From assembly GCF_000488255.1 (NCBI RefSeq), contig NZ_KI530745.1, forward strand, positions 620,001-684,000: a DNA stretch of 64,000 nt, in the 5' to 3' direction. Each line of letters opens with the position of its first letter. Position 1 is the first letter of the stretch. A model generated the notes under the pieces. That model was not told where the DNA came from. It did not search any database and saw nothing but the letters and a program-made list of their open reading frames with translations. Below, in pieces: positions 56,264 to 64,000 of this stretch. The DNA is from Acinetobacter indicus CIP 110367. Lineage in GTDB: Bacteria; Pseudomonadota; Gammaproteobacteria; Pseudomonadales; Moraxellaceae. The position numbers were made by a program, and so were the translations under genes.

Positions 56264-56770
56264 ATGTCTAAAGGTCAAACTTTACAAGATCCGTTCTTGA
56301 ATTCTCTCCGTAAAGAACGTATTCCAGTTTCTATTTTCCTTGTAAACGGTATTAAATTACAGGGTCATATCGAATCTTTTGACCAGTATGTGGTGCTATT
56401 AAAAAATACAGTAAGCCAAATGGTTTACAAACACGCGATTTCTACAGTTGTACCTGCACGTAATCCACGTCCTGCTGGTGCTCAAGGTGCTGGTGGCTTC
56501 GGTGGTCAAGGTGGTGGCTTCGGCGGCGGACAAGGTGGTGGCTTTGGTGGTCAAGGCGGCTTCGGTGGTCAAGGCGGCGGCTTCGGTGGTCAAGGTGGCT
56601 TCGGTGGTCAAGGCGGCTTCGGTGGTCAAGGCGGCTTCGGTGGTCAAGGCGGCGGCTTCGGCGGTCAAGGTGGCTTCGGTGGTCAAGGCGCTGGCTTCGG
56701 TGGTCAAGCTTCTGGTTTTGATAACGACTCTAAATTTGAAGATTCTCAAGAAGATGACAACAACCGTTAA
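56264..56770 (+). CDS. hfq: RNA chaperone Hfq with long Gly-rich tail
   Basis: A 168-residue Hfq, twice the usual length. Residues 1-70 are the Sm fold: [27 protein letters not shown], then [11 protein letters not shown] (Sm2). The rest is ~15 repeats of [15 protein letters not shown] ending in an acidic tip ([11 protein letters not shown]). Hexameric Hfq pairs sRNAs with mRNAs; such Gly/Phe/Gln tails are a hallmark of Acinetobacter and Moraxella Hfq and may promote phase-like condensation. A 92-bp gap after miaA may hold an own promoter; a strong terminator follows. Confidence 0.95.
   Translation: MSKGQTLQDPFLNSLRKERIPVSIFLVNGIKLQGHIESFDQYVVLLKNTVSQMVYKHAISTVVPARNPRPAGAQGAGGFGGQGGGFGGGQGGGFGGQGGFGGQGGGFGGQGGFGGQGGFGGQGGFGGQGGGFGGQGGFGGQGAGFGGQASGFDNDSKFEDSQEDDNNR
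56490..56709 (+). repeat. In-frame minisatellite encoding the Hfq tail
   Basis: Tandem units close to GGCTTCGGTGGTCAAGGC (15-21 bp) repeat about a dozen times, each giving GGFGGQG-type residues. Units are multiples of three, so slippage changes tail length without breaking the frame. Confidence 0.9.
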
Positions 56771-56797
56771 TCAATATTAATGGCTTAAGTCCTCTTA

Positions 56798-56827
56798 TAA
56801 AAAACCGCTGAATTCAGCGGTTTTTTT
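56798..56827 (+). terminator. Rho-independent terminator of hfq
   Basis: The stem AAAACCGCTGAA / TTCAGCGGTTTT is self-complementary with essentially no loop and is followed by T residues, 28 bp after the hfq stop. Confidence 0.85.
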
Positions 56828-56864
56828 ATTGCTATTGATGGCGAGGTGAAAAGCCAGAATTAAA

Positions 56865-56889
56865 AAAACCAGTGCAGGCACTGGTTTTT
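56865..56889 (-). terminator. Terminator of the lptD-surA unit
   Basis: The stem AAACCAGTG / CACTGGTTT with loop CAGG-type; on the minus strand it is followed by a run of T. It lies 14 bp after the surA stop. Confidence 0.8.
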
Positions 56890-56902
56890 CATTTTTTAAG
56901 AC

Positions 56903-58201
56903 CTAGTTATTTTTACGGTCCAGGTTTGGATCTTTAATATCGACAAAGGCATTGCTGCGAATTTCACGTAACCAGCTGTCCAGTTCGGTATCAAACTGAC
57001 GTTCACCTAGAATCTGGCGTGCCATACGTTCCTGGTATTCGCGGGTCATGTCCTGCTGGCGGGTATCTGTCACCTGTAGAATATGCCAGCCAAACTGGGT
57101 TTGAAATGGCTGGCTGATTTCACCTACCGGGGTACTTTTCATTTGCTGTTCAAATTCAGGCACCATCACTCCAGGGCTAACCCAGCCCAGGCTACCGCCA
57201 TCACGGGCAGAACCGGTATCGGTTGAGAAAGTACCGGCCAACACTGCAAAATCTTCACCGGCTTTGAGGCGGTTATACAAACTGTCAATCATGTGCTTGG
57301 CATTTTCTGGGCTCACCACTTCTGTTGGCTGAATCAGAATATGACGGGTTTGATATTGTGGGACCAGCGCGCGTTGTTCACCGGCTTTACGATCGACCAG
57401 TTTCAGCACATGAATACCATCATTGACTGCAATCAGCTCAGTGGTCTGACCGACGTCAAGTGCACTTACACGTGCAGCCAGTTCAGCCGGAATTTCAGAA
57501 AGGCTGCGGAAACCCATATCAGCCGATTCAACTTTGGTGGCAGCTGTGCTGAACTGCTTGTTAATGGCATTGAGGTCATTGCTGTTATTCAGTGCAGTTT
57601 TAACCTGTTCCGCGGTGGCCTGTGCATTTTCACCGGATACGCGCACATGCAACACATGCGCCTGACTGCCTAAAGCGGCTTGACCTTGCGGGGTTTTCAG
57701 GAAGTTATCGACATCCTGATCGCTAATTTTAATCCGTGACATCACGACTTGCTGACGCAGACGGTTAATTGCCAAATCTTCAGCAATACGGTTGCGTAAC
57801 GAGGCGTAGGTTCCCGGTGCAATACGGTCGACTTTCTGCTGGAAATCTTCCAGACTTTTGCTGCCATTTTGCTGGGCCACACGCATCACCGCTTCATTTA
57901 ATGCTTTTTCATCAGGTTTGATGTTGTAACGTTTGACCTGTTCCAGCTGTGCCTGACGCACGATCAGTTGTTCTAAGGCTTGTTGTTGTAAATATTGGGC
58001 CGGTGGCACGGTTTTGTTTTGTGCCTGTAATTGTTGCTGCATTTCGGCAGCGGTTTGCGCTAAATCACTTTGTAGGATGACACTGTTATCCACCACGGCC
58101 ACGACCTGATCTACAGTTTGTGCAAAAGCAGGTGCAGCTGAAGAAATACATAAAGCTAAGGCTGTGGCTTTAAAAAATTGTTTTAACTGTGGTGTCTTCA
58201 T
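56903..58201 (-). CDS. surA: Periplasmic chaperone and peptidyl-prolyl isomerase SurA
   Basis: A 432-residue exported protein that escorts outer-membrane proteins. The signal peptide MKTPQLKQFFKATALALCISSAAPAFA is followed by the SurA N-terminal domain and two PpiC (parvulin) domains at ~170-275 and ~285-385 (HVLHVRVSG; RHILIQPTEVV...FAVLAGTFSTDTGSARDGGSLGWVSPGVMVPEFE). The ATG at 58201 overlaps the lptD stop (TAATG), so lptD and surA are co-translated; a TTG start at 58216 is rejected. Confidence 0.95.
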   Translation of the reverse strand: MKTPQLKQFFKATALALCISSAAPAFAQTVDQVVAVVDNSVILQSDLAQTAAEMQQQLQAQNKTVPPAQYLQQQALEQLIVRQAQLEQVKRYNIKPDEKALNEAVMRVAQQNGSKSLEDFQQKVDRIAPGTYASLRNRIAEDLAINRLRQQVVMSRIKISDQDVDNFLKTPQGQAALGSQAHVLHVRVSGENAQATAEQVKTALNNSNDLNAINKQFSTAATKVESADMGFRSLSEIPAELAARVSALDVGQTTELIAVNDGIHVLKLVDRKAGEQRALVPQYQTRHILIQPTEVVSPENAKHMIDSLYNRLKAGEDFAVLAGTFSTDTGSARDGGSLGWVSPGVMVPEFEQQMKSTPVGEISQPFQTQFGWHILQVTDTRQQDMTREYQERMARQILGERQFDTELDSWLREIRSNAFVDIKDPNLDRKNN

Positions 58202-60666
58202 TAACGTTGTGTCCAAGTTTGATTAGTTCTATTAAACCCTAAAATACGGTTTTCAAGTAAAGATGCAAGTTTATTGTTGAAACTGCCGAGGCCTTTCAGG
58301 TTCAATTCAGCCATGATGGCGCGTTTCGGCTTGACGTTGTGATCGGAGACATCATCCAGATCATTATAATAAGAGCGGCCGTAGACCGAGATGCCCCAGC
58401 AGCAGGATTCATAGTTCACACCGAGTAAATATTCACGGGCGACGCTATTGTCCAAATCGTATTGGGCATGACCCAGAATACGCCAGTTGTTGTAGACCGG
58501 TTGAATGAACGAAGCCACCACCTGATCATAATGATCCTGACGGTTTAGAATATGACGACGGTTAATATAGCCGACATTGTATAAATTGCCTTGTTCACCG
58601 GTATAGAACAGGTGCAGATCGCGCTGGGCATTGTCACCGTCTGACATCCAGGCGGCATTGGCACCAATATTCAGGTTTTCGGTTAACTGGCTGGCCAGAC
58701 TCACTACCGGGCCGGTGCGGCTTTCGGTATCAAAGCTGTCTGCAGTATTTTCCAGGGTCACACGACGATCTTCAAAGAAGAAGCTTTGACCCAGGCTGGC
58801 GCGAATCCGCTCTAAACCTACTTCATCAAACAGGCTGTAGCTTAAACCAAGCGACAGGAAGTTGTTGTCTTCCAGGCGGTCATGGCCGTAGAAACGGTAT
58901 GGGCTAAACAGCTGGTCATAATTAATGGAAGCAGTGGCTGAATCAAAATTTGGATGACCATCCTGCTTCTGATACGGCGCATAGGCATAGAAGGCGCGCG
59001 GGGTAATGGTTTGCAGGAAGCGACCTTCTTTTTCAAAGGTCAGACCGGCGTCCAGGGTAAACTGCGGCACCGTCACCGATTTGGTTTCGCTAGACGAATC
59101 AAACTGATTCAGCGCATTTTGGGTGTCTTTGTCAAAGAAGGTGTTGACGTTGCGAAGTGATACTTCTGGAATCACAAAAGACCATGGGTTGCGGTAGTTA
59201 TAACGTACTTTAAAATCGTTATAGATACGGGTACCACTTGGTTCATAGCTGTTCAGGTCAGTGGCACTGGCTTCCAGATTGTTAATATCTTTCTTGAAGT
59301 AAGCCGTGTCGTGGTTAAACTCGATCTGGAAACCTTGCGGATTACCAGTTTTATAGTTCAATAAGAACTGTGGTAAACGCGCATACGGACGGTCTTCATC
59401 TGGAATAGTTGGGTCCAGCGTCTGGAAATCTTCAACTTTTAGCTGCGCTCTTAAACCCGGAATGCCATTGCGATAATTTAGTTCCCAGGCGCGGCGTAAG
59501 TTCAGGTCGGTTCTGGAGTTCGGGTTGTTGTTTAAGTCAGCAAAATAGTCTTTATCTGAAGCGTAGTTATATTCCAGATTGGTATTGAACTGCTCGTTAA
59601 TCTGCCAGTTATGCAGAAAGTGAAAATCCTTACGATCTTCATCATTGTATTTATTGTCAGAGGCCAGGTAGCCGCCCCAGATCTGACCCTGACCAAAATT
59701 CTCGGTCAGATAGCGGAATTCACCTTCCAGCATCGGGCCACGGTCACCAATATAGCGTGGTGTCACGGTGGCATCATAGTTTGGAGCCAGGTTCAGGTAG
59801 ACCGGTACCGCCAGTTCAACTCCACCATCATTGGTAAAGCCAAAACTCGGGGTCAAAATACCGGTAGTACGACGGTCATCAATCGGGAAGTTAAAATATG
59901 GCACTGCCAGCACCGGCACATCTTTTACATACAGTTTGGTGCCACGGGTTTCACCGCGACCGGTTTCCTGATTTAGCTTGATTTCATCGGCCTGAATTTT
60001 CCAAGTCGGTGCCTGTTCAGGCGGGCAGGTGCTATAGGTGGCATTGTTCAATACCAAGGTATTGGTTGAAGTGCGGGCAATCTTTTCCGCCATGCCATGT
60101 GCGTGCTGTTCTTCTGCAATATAGAAGCTGTTGTGTAAATCGCCTTGCTGGGTTTTCAGGTTGTAATTGATCTGGTCGCTTTGCGCCAGTAAACCGGCTT
60201 GCGCCATTTGTACCCGGCCTTCGGCACTGGCATAGGTCTGGGTCTGGTCAATGGTAATTTTATCGGCACGAATCTGGCGGCCTTGCTGGTCAATTACCAC
60301 ATTGCCTTCTAAAACCGAATCCCCATTAGGATTATAGTGACCATAATCAGCGGTAACGGTCGAGGTGGCTTCTTCAGCAGCAACGGCCACGGTGTCCGGG
60401 CTAATTGGCGTGACCCAGGCGCCTTGACAATAGGCTGAACTCAGCTCTTGGCCAAAATGCTGCTGGGCTTCCGGCGCGGTTTTATCGACATAATACTGTT
60501 CAAAAAACGACTGGCCCGGATAAGCATCCTGAATGCTCTGTTTGAGTTGTTGATTGGTGATGGATGAAGCGGGCTCTGTGGTCTCTGCATGACTGCTCAT
60601 CGCGTGTCCACATAACAGGGTCAAGATCGCAGTCGCTAAAGGATTAAATTTAAACTGATGCTTCAT
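58201..60666 (-). CDS. lptD: LPS-assembly protein LptD
   Basis: An ~821-residue outer-membrane barrel that inserts LPS/LOS into the outer leaflet with LptE. The signal peptide MKHQFKFNPLATAILTLLCGHAMSSHA precedes an N-terminal beta-jellyroll domain (~130-260) and a C-terminal 26-strand barrel. Cys residues near the end (NYESCCWGISVYGRSYY) pair with N-terminal ones. It is followed by surA with one-base overlap and is divergent from amgK. Confidence 0.94.
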   Translation of the reverse strand: MKHQFKFNPLATAILTLLCGHAMSSHAETTEPASSITNQQLKQSIQDAYPGQSFFEQYYVDKTAPEAQQHFGQELSSAYCQGAWVTPISPDTVAVAAEEATSTVTADYGHYNPNGDSVLEGNVVIDQQGRQIRADKITIDQTQTYASAEGRVQMAQAGLLAQSDQINYNLKTQQGDLHNSFYIAEEQHAHGMAEKIARTSTNTLVLNNATYSTCPPEQAPTWKIQADEIKLNQETGRGETRGTKLYVKDVPVLAVPYFNFPIDDRRTTGILTPSFGFTNDGGVELAVPVYLNLAPNYDATVTPRYIGDRGPMLEGEFRYLTENFGQGQIWGGYLASDNKYNDEDRKDFHFLHNWQINEQFNTNLEYNYASDKDYFADLNNNPNSRTDLNLRRAWELNYRNGIPGLRAQLKVEDFQTLDPTIPDEDRPYARLPQFLLNYKTGNPQGFQIEFNHDTAYFKKDINNLEASATDLNSYEPSGTRIYNDFKVRYNYRNPWSFVIPEVSLRNVNTFFDKDTQNALNQFDSSSETKSVTVPQFTLDAGLTFEKEGRFLQTITPRAFYAYAPYQKQDGHPNFDSATASINYDQLFSPYRFYGHDRLEDNNFLSLGLSYSLFDEVGLERIRASLGQSFFFEDRRVTLENTADSFDTESRTGPVVSLASQLTENLNIGANAAWMSDGDNAQRDLHLFYTGEQGNLYNVGYINRRHILNRQDHYDQVVASFIQPVYNNWRILGHAQYDLDNSVAREYLLGVNYESCCWGISVYGRSYYNDLDDVSDHNVKPKRAIMAELNLKGLGSFNNKLASLLENRILGFNRTNQTWTQR

Positions 60667-60786
60667 TTGTCTCATTAACCAAGAGTGCTTAATCGCAATT
60701 AATTATTGTCGCATCATAGAGAAAAAGCGCAGAAGTAGCTACACTTAGCACTTTAAAAACTCAGCCTGTATTAGAATTTATTGCAA

Positions 60787-61800
60787 ATGAATACACAACG
60801 TGAACAATTGATACAAACATGGATTACATCTGTACTCGGTTCAGATCAATTTGAAACTCATTTTTTAGCAGGCGATGCAAGCTTCCGTCGTTATGCACGA
60901 ATCAAATTGAATAATAAAACATTTATGCTGATGGATGCACCACCAGAAAAAGAAGATTGTGGTCCTTTTGTGACGATTGATGAATTTTTTGATGCGCATG
61001 GTGTACGCGTGCCGCATATCATCGCCAAAGATCTGCAGCAGGGCTTTTTGCTACTGGAAGATTTTGGTGATGTATTGCTCTCGACCCTGTTAAATGAACA
61101 GACTGTCGATGACTACTATGCACAAAGCTTTAAGCAGCTGATCCAATTGCAGTCCATTGCTGGCGAAGGCCATTTCCCGGACTATTCCTATGAAAAACTG
61201 ATCAGTGAAATGGAGCTGCTCACCGACTGGATGTTGCCCTCATTACAGATTCAGCCAACCGCAGAAGAGAGCGCGTTAATCAAGCGTACCTTTGCCATTC
61301 TGGCCAATGCGGCTTTGGCCCAGCCACAAGTGATTGTACATCGTGATTTTCACAGCCGGAACCTGATGAAAATTGCAGGTGAAACCGAACTTGGGGTGAT
61401 TGATTTTCAGGATGCGGTAATTGGCGCCGATACCTATGATCTGATTTCAATTACCCGTGATGCCTACGTGCAGTGGAATGCAGATCGTGTCTATCACTGG
61501 TTTAAAACCTTTTATGATTTGCTGCCGGAAAGCGCCAAACAGGAGCGTGATTTTGAGCAGTTCAAGAAAGACGCCGACCTGATGGCGATTCAGCGTCATA
61601 TCAAGATTCTGGGTATTTTTGTGCGCCTGTTCGAGCGTGATGGCAAATCGGGTTACTTAAAAGATTTGCCGCGCGTGATGTGGTATCTACTGGAAGAATC
61701 GCAGCCTTATGCCGAATTGCAGCCTTTTATGCAGTTTATTCGTGAAAAAGTTATGCCGGCATTTGAAGCCAAATATGGCCGTTATGAGGTAGCTGCCTGA
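60787..61800 (+). CDS. amgK: N-acetylmuramate/N-acetylglucosamine kinase AmgK
   Basis: A 337-residue aminoglycoside-phosphotransferase-fold sugar kinase. The catalytic loop is VIVHRDFHSRNLMKIAG and the metal-binding DFG-like segment is GVIDFQDAVIGADTYDL. With MurU it forms the short route that recycles MurNAc to UDP-MurNAc, which bypasses de novo synthesis and confers fosfomycin tolerance in Pseudomonas and Acinetobacter. An ATG at 60787 is preferred over the TTG at 60781. The stop overlaps the murU start (TGATGA). Confidence 0.9.
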   Translation: MNTQREQLIQTWITSVLGSDQFETHFLAGDASFRRYARIKLNNKTFMLMDAPPEKEDCGPFVTIDEFFDAHGVRVPHIIAKDLQQGFLLLEDFGDVLLSTLLNEQTVDDYYAQSFKQLIQLQSIAGEGHFPDYSYEKLISEMELLTDWMLPSLQIQPTAEESALIKRTFAILANAALAQPQVIVHRDFHSRNLMKIAGETELGVIDFQDAVIGADTYDLISITRDAYVQWNADRVYHWFKTFYDLLPESAKQERDFEQFKKDADLMAIQRHIKILGIFVRLFERDGKSGYLKDLPRVMWYLLEESQPYAELQPFMQFIREKVMPAFEAKYGRYEVAA

Positions 61801-62489
61801 TGAAAGCCATGATTCTTGCTGCCGGTTTAGGTAACCGGATGCGTCCTTTAACCTTGCATAAGCCTAAACCCTTGCTGGAAGTGGGCGGTAAGCCGCTGAT
61901 TGTTTGGCATATCGAAAAACTGCAGCGCATTGGCGTAACCGAAATTGTGATCAATACCGCCTGGCTGGGTGAAAAACTGGCTCAGGCTTTGGGGGATGGC
62001 AGCCAGTTTGGCGTTAATATTCTCTGGTCGCATGAAGGCGAAGGTTTGGAAACCGCAGGCGGGATTATTAACGCGCTGCCGCTGCTCGGTAATGAGCCCT
62101 TTATTCTGGTCAATGGCGATATCTGGACCACCATGGATTTTGCGCCATTATTGTCGGTACAGCTAGAGAATCAGCTGGCGCATCTGGTGCTGGTAGAGAA
62201 TCCGGCACAGCATCCGCAAGGCGATTTCACCTTGTCGGAACAAAAAGCCTATACCTTTGATCAGGAAAAATCCGGTGAAAATCTGACCTATAGCGGTATT
62301 GCCGTGATTGATCCGCAGATGTTCCAGGGCCTGGAAGGTGGCAAGCGTCCACTGGCACCGTTATTGAAACAGGCCATGCAGGATGAAAAAATTGCCGCCA
62401 GCAAATTGCAGGGTGTCTGGGTAGATGTTGGCACTCCTGAGCGATTAAATGCACTGGATCAACAAATTCAGCAAGGTGTGTACGCTTAA
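61800..62489 (+). CDS. murU: N-acetylmuramate-1-phosphate uridylyltransferase MurU
   Basis: A 229-residue nucleotidyltransferase that turns MurNAc-1-phosphate plus UTP into UDP-MurNAc. The nucleotide motif is MILAAGLGNRMRPLTLHKPKPLLEVGGKPLIVWHIEKL, and metal ligands lie in FILVNGDIWTTMDF and GVWVDVGTPERL. It is translationally coupled to amgK by a TGATGA overlap. Confidence 0.93.
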   Translation: MKAMILAAGLGNRMRPLTLHKPKPLLEVGGKPLIVWHIEKLQRIGVTEIVINTAWLGEKLAQALGDGSQFGVNILWSHEGEGLETAGGIINALPLLGNEPFILVNGDIWTTMDFAPLLSVQLENQLAHLVLVENPAQHPQGDFTLSEQKAYTFDQEKSGENLTYSGIAVIDPQMFQGLEGGKRPLAPLLKQAMQDEKIAASKLQGVWVDVGTPERLNALDQQIQQGVYA

Positions 62490-62575
62490 GTGCATATTCA
62501 CTAAGCACTCGCTGCTGTGACTTGGCAGATAAATCGGTATACTTTCAGCTAACTTTTTCGAGACGTTCATTGTTT

Positions 62576-63208
62576 ATGCATACGTTTTTTCAGGAACTCA
62601 AGCAGGGTAGTCAGGCCTTGGGTTTAGAGCTCAGCGATGAGACTTTAAATTTATTACTCCAATATCAAGATGCTTTGGTGCTATGGAACAAAGCGTATAA
62701 CTTGACCGCAATTCGTGATCCGAAAGAAATGCTGGTCAAGCATTTGCTCGACAGCCTGAGTATTCTCAACGATTTACCTGCCGGCCGTTTGCTGGACATT
62801 GGTACCGGTGGCGGTATGCCGGGCATGATCATTGCCTTATGTCAGCCGGAACGTCAGTGCGTGTTGCTGGACTCGAATGGCAAAAAAATCCGTTTCTTGA
62901 AGCAGTTTATTGCCGATCTGAAACTGCAAAACGTGGTGGCGGTCCAAACCCGAGTCGAAAATGAAGACAGTATCCGTGAGTTAGGCCAGTTTGATGTCAT
63001 CACCAGCCGTGCCTTTGCATCTCTGACCGATTTTGTGGCGGCATCAAAACCGTTTATGCATGGACAGAGTATTATTGCTTCCATGAAAGGTCTGATTCCG
63101 GCCGATGAGGTTGAAGCATTGAAAGATGAGTTCAGCTGTGAAATTATCGAGCTAAAAGTTCCACGTCTGGACGAACAGCGTCATCTACTTTTATTAAAAC
63201 ATATTTAA
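62576..63208 (+). CDS. rsmG: 16S rRNA (guanine527-N7)-methyltransferase RsmG
   Basis: A 210-residue methyltransferase (GidB) that methylates G527 of 16S rRNA; loss gives low-level streptomycin resistance. The SAM motif is LLDIGTGGGMPGMIIALCQPERQCVLLDSNGKKIRFL, followed by VITSRAFASLTDFV and SMKG. The start at 62576 (MHTFFQEL) is chosen; the first in-frame ATG/TTG upstream at 62522 is not family-like. mnmG (gidA), often its neighbour, is not here. parA follows after 24 bp. Confidence 0.94.
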   Translation: MHTFFQELKQGSQALGLELSDETLNLLLQYQDALVLWNKAYNLTAIRDPKEMLVKHLLDSLSILNDLPAGRLLDIGTGGGMPGMIIALCQPERQCVLLDSNGKKIRFLKQFIADLKLQNVVAVQTRVENEDSIRELGQFDVITSRAFASLTDFVAASKPFMHGQSIIASMKGLIPADEVEALKDEFSCEIIELKVPRLDEQRHLLLLKHI

Positions 63209-63232
63209 TTCATTCTAAGGATTGGGGTTACC

Positions 63233-64000
63233 ATGGCACAAATTATTGCGATTGCGAACCAGAAAGGTGGTGTCGGTAAAACTACAACCGCAGTAAATTT
63301 GGCAGCATCGTTAGCTGTTTTGAAAAAGCGCGTTTTACTTGTGGATATGGATTCACAGGGAAATGCCACGATGGGTTCTGGTATCCAAAAAAACGACCTT
63401 CTATATTCTATTACCGATGTGTTGCTGGGCGAAGTGCCAATTGAAACGGCCATTACCAAATCGGAAGTGGGTTATAAGGTTTTAGGCGCAAACCGTGATT
63501 TGTCCGGTGTGGAACTGGCTATTGCCGAGCAGGAAGGGCGCGAGTTTATTCTGCGTGATGCACTGGGCGAAATTGAAAAAAGTTTTGACTATATTATTGT
63601 CGATTGTGCGCCAAGCTTAAGCTTAATTACCGTGAATGCGCTGGCTGCGGTACAGGGCGTGATGATTCCAATGCAATGTGAATACTATGCACTGGAAGGC
63701 CTGGCCGATTTAACCCAGACCATCGACCGGATTCAGCAGGCCTTAAACCCAGAGCTGGAAATTATTGGCGTGCTGCGAACCATGTACGATGCGCGTAATG
63801 CATTAACCCGTGATGTGTCTGAAGAGCTGCAGCAGTATTTTGGCAAAAAACTGTATGACACCGTGATTCCACGTAATGTGCGTCTGGCCGAAGCACCGGC
63901 GCATGGTTTGCCTGTAATTTATTTTGAGAAAAGTTCAAAGGGTGCAGTTGCTTACCTGAATCTGGCAGCTGAAATGTTAAAGAAAAGCAAAGTGAAAAAA
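63233..64000 (+). CDS. parA: Chromosome-partitioning ATPase ParA (Soj), 3' end cut off
   Basis: The first 256 codons of a Walker-type ATPase that segregates chromosome origins with ParB. The deviant Walker A is IANQKGGVGKTTTAVNLAA, Walker A' is LLVDMDSQGNATMG, and Walker B is YIIVDCAPSLSLI. No stop is reached by 64000; family length is about 260, so only a few codons are missing. parB should follow. GGGGTTACC precedes the ATG. Confidence 0.95.
   Translation, partial: MAQIIAIANQKGGVGKTTTAVNLAASLAVLKKRVLLVDMDSQGNATMGSGIQKNDLLYSITDVLLGEVPIETAITKSEVGYKVLGANRDLSGVELAIAEQEGREFILRDALGEIEKSFDYIIVDCAPSLSLITVNALAAVQGVMIPMQCEYYALEGLADLTQTIDRIQQALNPELEIIGVLRTMYDARNALTRDVSEELQQYFGKKLYDTVIPRNVRLAEAPAHGLPVIYFEKSSKGAVAYLNLAAEMLKKSKVKK

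Noticed and set aside
56399..56780. Long open frames on both strands through the Hfq tail, and a CRISPR-like look of the repeats
   Set aside because: They arise because the repeated 15-21 bp unit is open in several frames. There are no unique spacers or cas genes, and the hfq frame explains the sequence.

Overview
The window is chromosomal DNA from a gammaproteobacterium of the genus Acinetobacter, probably outside the baumannii complex. Three things point there: Hfq with a long Gly/Phe/Gln-repeat tail, the order tsaE-mutL-miaA-hfq beside a divergent surA-lptD and amgK-murU block followed by rsmG-parA, and the alcohol/aldehyde dehydrogenase cluster. The species cannot be fixed from this sequence alone. 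Most genes are ordinary core metabolism and housekeeping. No rRNA, tRNA, CRISPR array or prophage was recognised.

Layout. 1-3.2 kb: the start of a probable TonB-dependent receptor, a translationally coupled membrane GGDEF protein and AraC-type regulator, then a small scar in which the N-terminus of a DUF3375/JetA-like (Wadjet-type defence) gene abuts the C-terminus of an IS256-family transposase. 3.2-19.1 kb: dps, an MFS transporter, and a complete phenylacetate catabolic cluster (paaZ divergent from paaABCDEFGHJK-paaX-paaY, no paaI). A 15-bp PaaX-like motif lies before the MFS gene and before paaZ, and a weaker copy before paaA, which ties the transporter to the pathway. 19.2-34.7 kb: an acyl-CoA ligase, bioB, queG/nnrD, acyP, ruvC, fxsA, a LysE exporter, metK, tkt, yceI and several small uncharacterised proteins.

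34.7-36.2 kb: an apparently intact IS4-family insertion sequence with ~18-bp inverted ends. It sits exactly inside the stem-loop terminator of yceI and is flanked by a 12-14 bp target duplication. 36.2-45 kb: a glutamine amidotransferase-like protein, then an alcohol/aldehyde segment (aldehyde dehydrogenase, a GAF-domain regulator, an alpha/beta hydrolase, an iron alcohol dehydrogenase) and a large PcfJ-like protein of unknown role. Base composition changes abruptly inside the PcfJ-like gene, which suggests past recombination.

45-64 kb: a Pif1/RecD-like helicase, a MetR-like regulator, an MFS transporter, two pseudouridine synthases, an orphan RelB/DinJ-like antitoxin with a perfect palindrome in front of it, tsaE-mutL-miaA-hfq, lptD-surA for outer-membrane assembly, divergent amgK-murU for peptidoglycan recycling, rsmG and the start of parA. 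No complete, clearly new multi-gene system was found. The most notable items are the JetA-like scar, the IS4 insertion into a terminator, the putative PaaX-controlled transporter, and the mosaic PcfJ-like and miaA genes.
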